From contig JAWXVE010000023.1 in NCBI GenBank assembly GCA_044425575.1, positions 1-30,511 on the forward strand: a stretch of 30,511 bases of DNA, written 5' to 3'. This document shows positions 24,201 to 30,511 of this stretch, piece after piece. The stretch is from JAWXVE01 sp044425575. Its GTDB lineage: Bacteria; Bacillota; Clostridia; Lachnospirales; Lachnospiraceae. Each line of letters starts with the position of its first letter. The first letter of the stretch is position 1. Position numbers and translations under genes: made by a program. Under the pieces are notes generated by a model, which saw only the letters and a program-made list of their open reading frames with translations, made no database searches and was not told the origin of the DNA.

Positions 24201-24773
24201 ATGAATCAAAATAAATGGATGTATCTGCCATGGGTGAAATACATCATGATGGTAGCTGCTATGCAAATGCTACTATGGATTAGTTATAATATGTGGGAAA
24301 CGGAGGAGTTCTTTACTGCTACCACTCATACCATTACATCTACTAGGCGTAATATTGAGCAAGAATATCTGGAGCGACAGGTGCTACCGTATTCAGAAGA
24401 AGAGTGTCAACTATTAGAACGATTAGTTGAGGCAGAGGCAGGAGGAGAGGATATGGTAGGTAAAATCTTAGTGTGCAATGTGGTGCTAAATCGAATTGCA
24501 AGTGACGAATTTCCCAATACCATGGAAAGTGTAATCTTCCAACAAGTGAAAGGAAAATACCAATTTTCGCCAATTTCATTAGGTACGTATGATAAAGTAA
24601 TCGTTTCGGAAGATTCGAAAGAGGCAGTACAGAGAGCTTTTGAAGGAGAGGATTATGCAAAAGGTGCAACTTATTTTGTAGCTCGAGCATATGCAAATAC
24701 AGAGGATGTGGTGTGGTTTGACAATAATTTAACCTTTTTATTTATACATGGGGGACATGAATTTTTTCGATAA
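24201..24773 (+). CDS. SleB/CwlJ-type cell wall hydrolase
   Basis: This 190-aa protein has an N-terminal membrane helix or uncleaved signal (about 11-30) and a Hydrolase_2 domain (about 65-190). The core VEAEAGGEDMVGKILVCNVVLNRI matches the SleB/CwlJ motif, with the likely catalytic glutamate at E79. The segment GKYQFSP is also typical. SleB and CwlJ are lytic enzymes that open the spore cortex during germination, but short membrane-anchored members like this are also found in vegetative clostridia, so the exact role is open. There is no N-terminal peptidoglycan-binding repeat. It lies directly upstream of the spoIIIA operon, consistent with a sporulation link. Confidence 0.86.
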   Translation: MNQNKWMYLPWVKYIMMVAAMQMLLWISYNMWETEEFFTATTHTITSTRRNIEQEYLERQVLPYSEEECQLLERLVEAEAGGEDMVGKILVCNVVLNRIASDEFPNTMESVIFQQVKGKYQFSPISLGTYDKVIVSEDSKEAVQRAFEGEDYAKGATYFVARAYANTEDVVWFDNNLTFLFIHGGHEFFR

Positions 24774-24827
24774 TCAAAATTGCACGGTAGAATTCCATAG
24801 AAGTTATATTTAAAAATCACATTGTAT

Positions 24828-24855
24828 GCATAACTTGTACAAACTATCATATATT
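24828..24855 (+). promoter_or_regulatory. Candidate sigma-E promoter of the spoIIIA operon
   Basis: GCATAAC (24828-24834), a 13-base spacer and CATATATT (24848-24855) resemble the sigma-E pattern (-35 KMATATT, -10 CATAnAnT). The spoIIIA operon is controlled by sigma-E in Bacillus and clostridia, and the site ends 31 bases before the spoIIIAA start. Confidence 0.55.
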
Positions 24856-24886
24856 GAAGAAAGAGAATAGAAGGAGTCTATGAAAC

Positions 24887-25825
24887 ATGAAAGTGGAGCA
24901 AATTCTAAACATATTCCCTAACCGCTTTAGGAATCAATGGGAATTTCTTAGAAATATGAAAGGTACGTTGCAGGAAATTCGCTTGCGAGCCGATCAAGTA
25001 GTCATATTAACAATTGATAACCAAGAATATTATCTAGGTCAAGATAGACAACTACAGAAGACCCCAACCAATGCTTATGTGGTACATAGAGAAGAAATTA
25101 ATGGAATCGTACAACATATTTGTAAGTATGCTCCTTATGCTTATGAAAATGAAATGAGACAAGGGTATATTACAATAGAGGGTGGACACCGAATTGGCTT
25201 AGTGGGGCAGGTGATTGTAGAAGATGAAAAGATTCGAAATCTAAAATACATTGCAGGACTAAACATTCGTATCACTCATGAAATACTAGGTGTAGCAGAT
25301 GAAATTCTCCCTTATTTATATAAGGATGGTACATTGTGTAACACCTTTATTCTATCCCCGCCATGTGCAGGGAAAACGACCATGTTAAGGGATTTAATTA
25401 GACAAGTTTCTAATGGAAATAGGTACGGATTAGGTATGAATGTAAGTGTAGTAGATGAACGTTCGGAAATAGCAGGTTCCTATTTAGGAATGGCTCAAAA
25501 TAATCTTGGTGTTCGGACGGATGTGCTAGATGGTGCACCTAAAGTAGATGGAATGATGCAATTGATACGCACTATGTCGCCTAAAATGTTGGCAGTAGAC
25601 GAAATTGGAAGTGAGGAAGATATTAGAGCAGTCAGAAGCGTATTACAGTGCGGGTGCAAATTGGTTGCAACTATTCATGCGAGAAATATAGAGGAATTTC
25701 AAATGAAACCACACTTTCAAGAATTAATAGTACAAGAAGTAATTGAACGATATGTGGTGCTTGGAAATGGTAAAACACCAGGGGAACTAGTAGGCGTTTA
25801 TAATAGGAAGCTTTGTTATGTATAA
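24887..25825 (+). CDS. spoIIIAA: Stage III sporulation protein AA, ATPase
   Basis: SpoIIIAA is the mother-cell ATPase of the SpoIIIA-SpoIIQ channel, related to secretion ATPases. The Walker A motif is SPPCAGKTT (157-165), with Ser in place of the usual first Gly. Walker B is MLAVDEIG (234-241). The middle segment VVDERSEIAG is a family signature. The length of 312 aa is standard. AAGGAG lies 10 bases before the ATG. It is the first gene of spoIIIAA-AH and overlaps spoIIIAB by 8 bases. A sigma-E-like promoter is visible upstream. Confidence 0.95.
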   Translation: MKVEQILNIFPNRFRNQWEFLRNMKGTLQEIRLRADQVVILTIDNQEYYLGQDRQLQKTPTNAYVVHREEINGIVQHICKYAPYAYENEMRQGYITIEGGHRIGLVGQVIVEDEKIRNLKYIAGLNIRITHEILGVADEILPYLYKDGTLCNTFILSPPCAGKTTMLRDLIRQVSNGNRYGLGMNVSVVDERSEIAGSYLGMAQNNLGVRTDVLDGAPKVDGMMQLIRTMSPKMLAVDEIGSEEDIRAVRSVLQCGCKLVATIHARNIEEFQMKPHFQELIVQEVIERYVVLGNGKTPGELVGVYNRKLCYV

Positions 25826-26336
25826 ATTAATCGGAGTGGTCTGTATTTTAGCAGGAACGGCTGGGTTTGCTTTGCGTTTATATGGAGAACACGTGGAACG
25901 TATCATTCAACTGAAACGAATGGAAGAGAATATGCATCAAATGGAATCGGAAATATCATATGGTAAAGCGGATTTCTGTGAATTATGCCATTTAATGAGT
26001 ATGAGAGCAAAAGGTGCCTATGAAGAATTCTTTCGTGCACTCTATTTAGATATGAAGATGAATGAAGGAGTGACATTTTCAGATTTATGGCATAAGCACA
26101 GTTGTAAAATACGGGAAATTAAAGTCCTACGGAAGTCCGACATAGAATTATTCGCAACGTTTCCACCAGAGACGGGATATTTAGATGGGGATATGCAAAT
26201 TGAGGAAATAAAACGTAAGCGTAGAGAACTAAGCTCTTATATAGCACGGGAAGAAGAAAAGTTGCGTAATAATGAGAAGCTATACCTTACCATGGGTTTT
26301 ATGAGTGGAGTATTCTTAGTGATTCTACTGTTATAG
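25818..26336 (+). CDS. spoIIIAB: Stage III sporulation protein AB
   Basis: This 172-aa protein of the SpoIIIA complex has an N-terminal helix (about 4-20), a cytoplasmic helical body, and a C-terminal helix (about 155-171). The phrases RMEENMHQMESEISYGKADFCEL and ELSSYIAREEEKLRNNEKLY are typical of SpoIIIAB, which resembles the secretion-system GspF fold. The gene overlaps spoIIIAA by 8 bases and is followed by spoIIIAC. It is needed for engulfed-forespore development; the detailed role is less clear than that of AA or AH. Confidence 0.92.
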   Translation: MYKLIGVVCILAGTAGFALRLYGEHVERIIQLKRMEENMHQMESEISYGKADFCELCHLMSMRAKGAYEEFFRALYLDMKMNEGVTFSDLWHKHSCKIREIKVLRKSDIELFATFPPETGYLDGDMQIEEIKRKRRELSSYIAREEEKLRNNEKLYLTMGFMSGVFLVILLL

Positions 26337-26356
26337 TAGAAGGGAGGAGTGTATTT

Positions 26357-26551
26357 GTGGAGATTAATCTAATCTTTAAAATTGCAGCAGTTGGGATATT
26401 AGTAACGATTTTATGTCAAGTGCTGAAACATAGTGGAAGAGAAGAATATTCCTTTCTAGTCAGTCTGACAGCATTAATCTTAGCACTCACATGGGTGATT
26501 CCTTATATCTATGATTTATTTGAAACAGTGGAACAAATGTTTGATTTATAG
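26357..26551 (+). CDS. spoIIIAC: Stage III sporulation protein AC
   Basis: This small, two-helix membrane protein of 64 aa is part of the SpoIIIA channel and is related to SpoIIIAD. The helices lie at about 5-23 and 33-51. The phrases VLKHSGREEYSFLVSLTA and the aromatic C-terminus match the family. It begins with GTG, preceded by GGGAGGAG. It sits between spoIIIAB and spoIIIAD in the invariant operon order, which supports the call despite the small size. Confidence 0.93.
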   Translation: MEINLIFKIAAVGILVTILCQVLKHSGREEYSFLVSLTALILALTWVIPYIYDLFETVEQMFDL

Positions 26552-26571
26552 AGTTAATAAGGGGGGAAGTC

Positions 26572-26949
26572 ATGAATATGGTTCAAGTATGTATCACAGG
26601 CATGTTAGGTGTGTTGTTTGCAATTATCTTAAAGCAACAGAAGCCAGAGTATAGTATGGTGATTATGATTGGGACGTGCTGTATTTTATTTGCCTATGCA
26701 GTTTCTTATATAGAATCGGTTATTTCGGTGATTATTTCTTATGGAAAAGAAATTAATAACGATAGTTATATCACTATTATTCTTAAGGTGATTGGAATTA
26801 CATATGTATGTGAATTCTGCTCCAATATTTGTAAGGATGCAGGATATGGAGCCATTGCATCACAAGTGGAATTGTTCGGTAAAGTAGCAATTTTATTTGC
26901 AGGTATGCCCATTATGATTACTTTGTTTGAATTAATTGGGAACATATAG
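26572..26949 (+). CDS. spoIIIAD: Stage III sporulation protein AD
   Basis: This 125-aa membrane protein has about four hydrophobic segments. Its first half resembles SpoIIIAC (KQQKPEYSMVIMIGTCCILF), and the second half contains the family segment LKVIGITYVCEFCSNICKDAGYGAIASQVE. It is a membrane component of the SpoIIIA channel. The ribosome binding site is AAGGGGGGAAG. The spoIIIAE gene starts at the next base after its stop, so translation is coupled. Confidence 0.94.
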   Translation: MNMVQVCITGMLGVLFAIILKQQKPEYSMVIMIGTCCILFAYAVSYIESVISVIISYGKEINNDSYITIILKVIGITYVCEFCSNICKDAGYGAIASQVELFGKVAILFAGMPIMITLFELIGNI

Positions 26950-28008
26950 ATGACGGATTTACTTTTGCAAGAATTTGACTTTACCACCCTACAAAAGCAA
27001 ATGGATTTATTATATCCATCTAATGGAATTAATGTGTTCAATATGGTGGTTCAAGTCATACAAGGGAAACAAGGACTATCCTTATCATACATCTATGAAA
27101 TTGCAGTTACTGCAATAGTAAACGAAGTGGGGAATTTAAAACTAGTATTTTTGTCTATTCTATTAATAGGAATTCTTTCGGCATTATTTCACAATATTGC
27201 AAAAATGTTCCAAAATCACCAAATTGCTAACATGGGTTATTATTTAATCTATCTTTACCTAATTATGATTTTACTACGAACTTTTTATGAATCCTATACC
27301 ACATGCAAAGAGGCCATGGAGTATATTGTTACGTTTATACAAATAGGAATTCCTTTATTTACAGCATCTTTAGCGATGACAGGTAAGATTATGACCTCTA
27401 GTGTGTTCTATCAAATTGCTTTGCTAGTTATATTTCTAATAGAAATGGTGTTGCTTCATATAGTAATTCCATATATTTATGCATATGTACTGTTATCTAT
27501 CGTAAATGGATTGACACAGGAGAATAGATTTGATTCGATTTTACGCTTGCTTCGCAAATCCATTGAATGGTTACTAAAAGTAATGTTAGGGATTGTAGCT
27601 GGAATTAATTTGATCCAATCAATGGTAACGCCTGTTATAGATGGGGTAAACAAAGGTGTCATACAAAAAGTAGCTACCTTAATACCAGGTGTGGGAACGG
27701 TAACAGATTCGGTCATTGACTTAGTATTAGGTTCTACTATTTTAATTAAGAACAGTATAGGAGTAGTGTATAGTATCTTATTCATTCTAGTTTGCTTAAA
27801 ACCATTTATAGAGTTATTATGTATTACTGTATTGTTGCGTGTTAGTGCTGCTGTAATAGGAATGGTGTGTGATCCAAGAATGGTTCGCTGTGTAGAAGAA
27901 GTTAGTATAGGTAGTGGTTTATTATTGCGAACCTTACTTAGTGCACTGTCTATGTTTTTAATAACAGTTGCCATTATAACGGTTGCCACGTCTGCTGTAT
28001 CTTTATAG
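26950..28008 (+). CDS. spoIIIAE: Stage III sporulation protein AE
   Basis: SpoIIIAE is the large multi-pass membrane component of the SpoIIIA complex, with permease-like topology. The 352-aa protein has a short N-terminal extracytoplasmic part and about seven to eight hydrophobic segments from residue 55 onward. Conserved family phrases are GIVAGINLIQSMVTPVIDGVNKG split over 215-240 and LIPGVGTVTDSVIDLVLGST. The length is slightly below the Bacillus protein of about 400 aa, mainly because the N-terminus is shorter; a cleavable signal peptide is not evident. Confidence 0.93.
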   Translation: MTDLLLQEFDFTTLQKQMDLLYPSNGINVFNMVVQVIQGKQGLSLSYIYEIAVTAIVNEVGNLKLVFLSILLIGILSALFHNIAKMFQNHQIANMGYYLIYLYLIMILLRTFYESYTTCKEAMEYIVTFIQIGIPLFTASLAMTGKIMTSSVFYQIALLVIFLIEMVLLHIVIPYIYAYVLLSIVNGLTQENRFDSILRLLRKSIEWLLKVMLGIVAGINLIQSMVTPVIDGVNKGVIQKVATLIPGVGTVTDSVIDLVLGSTILIKNSIGVVYSILFILVCLKPFIELLCITVLLRVSAAVIGMVCDPRMVRCVEEVSIGSGLLLRTLLSALSMFLITVAIITVATSAVSL

Positions 28009-28048
28009 AACCATGGAAATAGAGCGTGTGGGAAATGGAGGGACATGT

Positions 28049-28435
28049 ATGGGGGATTGGACACTAGATTTATTAAAGCAGTTAGGTGGATTTACCATAT
28101 TGGCACAAACTCTTGTTCATATGAGTGCATCTAAAAAGTTTGAACCATATGTCAGGTTATTAGTAGCTACTATGACAATCTTAATTTTAATGGCACCTAT
28201 CTTAGATTTTATAGTAGCAAAAGACAATGGTGTTACTAGCTCTTTTCGCCAGCAGGTGGAGCAAATTATGGAAGCTGATTGGTACGGAGAAGTAGATAGT
28301 GAGTTATTCTTAGAGTTAGATGATGAGATTGTTATAGGTCAAGACGAATTAAGCTTAATGGAAGAAGCAGAAATAAAGGAGCAAGAGCCAGAGATGGTAA
28401 TCAAAGTGGACCAGATTGAAATTATAATTCAGTAA
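28049..28435 (+). CDS. spoIIIAF: Stage III sporulation protein AF
   Basis: SpoIIIAF has two N-terminal membrane helices (about 10-26 and 36-55 from the chosen start), then a soluble part rich in Glu and Asp that faces the intermembrane space. I start it at 28049 (128 aa), since ATGGAGGG lies just upstream; a longer in-frame start at 27983 would overlap spoIIIAE and lacks a site. The C-terminal soluble domain is shorter than in Bacillus, whose protein is about 200 aa, and ends in a VIKVDQIEIII strand, so it may be a minimal form. Confidence 0.88.
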   Translation: MGDWTLDLLKQLGGFTILAQTLVHMSASKKFEPYVRLLVATMTILILMAPILDFIVAKDNGVTSSFRQQVEQIMEADWYGEVDSELFLELDDEIVIGQDELSLMEEAEIKEQEPEMVIKVDQIEIIIQ

Positions 28436-28459
28436 AATCAGAAGGGAATAGGTATAGTT

Positions 28460-29029
28460 GTGATCAAAGAAAAGCTTCTAAAACTTGATAAAAACACGTT
28501 TCTTATGATTGGTTTAGTGGGGATTATCTTGCTCGTTATGTTCATACCAACTAATGAGAAAGAGGTGGTAAGGGAAACAGAAATAATAGAAATAGTAGAA
28601 GAATCTAGTAGTGTAGTGTTGCAAGATGATCAAGTATATGTGGAAGCATTGGAACAACGTTTAGAAGCCATCCTATCTGCCATGGATGGTGCGGGAGCTG
28701 TATCGGTCATGATTACCTTAGACTCTACCTATGAACAAGTGTTGCAGAAAGATACAGAAAGTGAATTATCCAATGTACAAGAAAGTGATGCTTCAGGTGG
28801 TAGCCGTACTACAAGTGAAAGTAGTTCTAGTCAAGTGACCATTTATGAGGAAAATGCACAGGGAGAGAAAGTTCCTTATGTGATTAAAATGAATACACCT
28901 AAAATCTCTGGTGTTTTTGTAGTGGCACAAGGAGGAGGGAATGATACGGTCTGTAAAAATATAACAGATGTTATTCAAGCATTATTTGGGATTGATGCAC
29001 ATAAAATTAAAGTAGTAAAAATGAAATAA
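28460..29029 (+). CDS. spoIIIAG: Stage III sporulation protein AG
   Basis: SpoIIIAG forms the large ring of the sporulation channel in the intermembrane space. A single helix (about 14-30) is followed by a ring-building domain (about 55-189). Family features are YVEALEQRLEAILSAMDGAGAVSVMITLDS, a Ser-rich loop (about 112-125), and the segment MNTPKISGVFVVAQGGG. The length of 189 aa is near normal. It starts with GTG. The gene lies 24 bases after spoIIIAF and 21 bases before spoIIIAH. Confidence 0.94.
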   Translation: MIKEKLLKLDKNTFLMIGLVGIILLVMFIPTNEKEVVRETEIIEIVEESSSVVLQDDQVYVEALEQRLEAILSAMDGAGAVSVMITLDSTYEQVLQKDTESELSNVQESDASGGSRTTSESSSSQVTIYEENAQGEKVPYVIKMNTPKISGVFVVAQGGGNDTVCKNITDVIQALFGIDAHKIKVVKMK

Positions 29030-29050
29030 TATATAAAGTGAGGTGCAACG

Positions 29051-29752
29051 ATGAAAGGAATCTTAAAAAAGAATCAAATTATGATTACATCCTTGGCAAT
29101 TATGATTGCAATTGCAGGATACTTAAATTTCACAGGAAATCAATTAGAACATGAAGATTTAATTGCAACCAGTGGAACGGGAATTACCAATGATACCATA
29201 GAGGTATTAGATGGAGAATTAATCGAAATTGAAAGTCTTGACACGGATATTGAGTTATCCCAAGCAGATTTGTACGAAGATGCAGAAGAAGTAGCTAATC
29301 TTGATTACTTAGATACGACCATGGAATTGGTAGCAGACAACCCAATTGCAGACGGTGATACTCCAGGGGAGGCAGTATTTACTTCTAGTACGAATGTTAG
29401 TACGCTATCAGGTGCGAAATTATTAAAGGAGCAAACACGTGCTAAGAATAAGGAAACCTTGTTAGAAATCATTAATAGTACCACCATTGATGCCACACAA
29501 AAGCAAAGTGCCATTGATGCCATGGTGGAACTAACAGATTTTGCAGAGAAAGAATCGGCTGCAGAGATTTTGCTAGAAACAAAGGGATTCTATGATGCAG
29601 TAGTTAGTATGAGTGCAGATAGTGTAGATGTAATCATTAATCTAGAAACAATAGACGACGTGGATCGTGCACAGATTGAAGATATTGTTAAACGTAAAAC
29701 AGGAATGGAAGCACAGAATATTATTATTACACCTATGGGAAGTGGAGAATAG
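29051..29752 (+). CDS. spoIIIAH: Stage III sporulation protein AH
   Basis: SpoIIIAH lies in the mother-cell membrane and binds forespore SpoIIQ across the intermembrane space. It has one N-terminal helix (about 10-27), an acidic linker, and a C-terminal YscJ-like domain (about 125-233). The tail with VDRAQIEDIVKRKTGMEAQNIIITPM matches the family. The length of 233 aa is normal. AGTGAGG serves as its ribosome binding site. It ends the spoIIIA operon; the next gene, deoB, lies 147 bases on. I see no clear terminator in between. Confidence 0.94.
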   Translation: MKGILKKNQIMITSLAIMIAIAGYLNFTGNQLEHEDLIATSGTGITNDTIEVLDGELIEIESLDTDIELSQADLYEDAEEVANLDYLDTTMELVADNPIADGDTPGEAVFTSSTNVSTLSGAKLLKEQTRAKNKETLLEIINSTTIDATQKQSAIDAMVELTDFAEKESAAEILLETKGFYDAVVSMSADSVDVIINLETIDDVDRAQIEDIVKRKTGMEAQNIIITPMGSGE

Positions 29753-29899
29753 GCTGAAACTGAGATTGTGAAAAATTCATGATTTCGGAATGGATGAATG
29801 ATACGACTGGTAGATTTTATAGAGGAATTATGATAGAATGAGACATTATACATAAGAATCATGTGTTTAAGAAATTGATAGAAAGAACAGAGGAAACAA

Positions 29900-30490
29900 A
29901 TGAAGAGAGTATTTTTGATTGTGTTAGATAGTTTTGGAGTTGGTGCAATGCCAGATGCTAGTGAATATCACGATGAAGGCGTGAATACATTATCATCTGT
30001 TGCATCAAGTCCTTATTTTCATGCAGACAATCTTACGAAAATGGGGCTGTTTCAGATGGAAGGAATGAATATACAGAATAAGAACCAGCCACATATAGCA
30101 ACTATTGCACGTATGACAGAAGCATCTAAAGGGAAAGATACTACCATAGGGCATTGGGAAATTGCGGGAATTCATACGAATCAGCCGCTGCCAACATATC
30201 CAAATGGATTTCCGGAAGAGGTAATCGAACAACTGAAAAAGATTACAGGACGAGGTGTCTTATGCAACTTACCTTATTCAGGAACAGAAGTCATATTAGA
30301 ATATGGAAAAGAACACGTAGCTACAGGAGATTTAATTGTATATACATCGGCAGACAGTGTGTTGCAAATTGCGGCCCATGAGGAAGTGGTACCTTTAGAG
30401 ACTTTATATGAATATTGTCATAAAGTACGTGAATATATGCAAGGAGAACGTGGAGTAGGTCGTGTGATCGCAAGACCTTTTATAGGTTAG
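29900..30490 (+). CDS. deoB: Phosphopentomutase deoB, cut short by an in-frame TAG
   Basis: DeoB interconverts ribose-1-phosphate and ribose-5-phosphate in nucleoside salvage. The first half is well conserved: DSFGVGAMPDA with the metal-binding D10, GKDTTIGHWEIAG with the expected phospho-threonine in KDT, and YTSADSVLQIAAHEEVVPL. Here the third residue of the TTT triplet found in many members is Ile. The frame then stops after GVGRVIARPFIG at residue 196, though the family is about 390 aa. Past the TAG (30488-30490) the same frame continues ECNYKRT to the window end, matching the family's E-x-GN(F/Y)xRT. The stop therefore falls inside homologous sequence. The remaining metal ligands would lie downstream, so a product ending here should be inactive. 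It could be a pseudogene, or an assembly or base-call error near the end. Confidence 0.85.
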   Translation: MKRVFLIVLDSFGVGAMPDASEYHDEGVNTLSSVASSPYFHADNLTKMGLFQMEGMNIQNKNQPHIATIARMTEASKGKDTTIGHWEIAGIHTNQPLPTYPNGFPEEVIEQLKKITGRGVLCNLPYSGTEVILEYGKEHVATGDLIVYTSADSVLQIAAHEEVVPLETLYEYCHKVREYMQGERGVGRVIARPFIG

Positions 30491-30511
30491 GAATGCAATT
30501 ATAAGAGAACT

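Noticed and set aside
27477..28064. Open frame of 195 codons on the minus strand over spoIIIAE.
   Set aside because: It is antisense to a conserved gene, has no recognisable domain, and its composition is what the opposite strand of a membrane protein gene produces.
29753..29899. Terminator or RNA gene between spoIIIAH and deoB.
   Set aside because: I found no stem with a T tract and no recognisable RNA; only short, weak symmetries around 29773.

Overview
This window is a low-GC Firmicutes chromosome segment, most likely from a spore-forming anaerobic clostridium of the Lachnospiraceae type. The evidence is a complete spoIIIA operon, a six-gene Rnf operon in the clostridial order C-D-G-E-A-B, the cmk-ispH-rpsA cluster, and strong AGGAGG-like ribosome binding sites. 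There are no rRNA or tRNA genes, CRISPR arrays, insertion sequences or prophage genes. Gene density is high and every intergenic gap is shorter than about 210 bases.

Layout. (1) 1-4897: the 3' end of a signal peptidase I gene, then rbgA, a second signal peptidase I, rnhB, a FliK-like protein, a free-standing FlhB C-terminal domain (YlqG/YlqH-like pair) and yraN. (2) 4942-7961: an OmpR-type response regulator and a multi-pass sensor kinase. (3) 7958-9145 (minus): a long-form PRPP synthetase, divergent from a TetR regulator at 9325. The gap between them holds two well-formed promoters and a probable operator. (4) 9895-14860: a MurR/RpiR regulator, a BaiN/HI0933 flavoprotein, then cmk, ispH and a four-domain rpsA. 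(5) 14967-16945: cheR, and on the minus strand a YprB-like exonuclease, separated by a strong bidirectional terminator. (6) 17097-22079: rnfCDGEAB, the ferredoxin:NAD+ oxidoreductase ion pump. (7) 22106-24773: a membrane-anchored GH25-like protein that has lost catalytic acidic residues, a convergent AP2-domain protein, and a SleB-type cortex hydrolase. (8) 24887-29752: spoIIIAA-AH, the mother-cell half of the sporulation feeding channel, with a sigma-E-like promoter. (9) 29900 to the end: deoB, interrupted by an in-frame TAG.

Most genes are housekeeping. They cover ribosome and RNA maintenance, precursor supply (PRPP, CDP, isoprenoids), energy conservation by Rnf, and sporulation. The points most worth a second look are the amber codon inside conserved deoB sequence, the apparently dead GH25 protein behind the Rnf operon, the AP2/HNH-like protein, the cysteine-rich RnfE tail, the FlhB-C domain without its self-cleavage motif, and the stacked palindromes upstream of the SleB-like gene.
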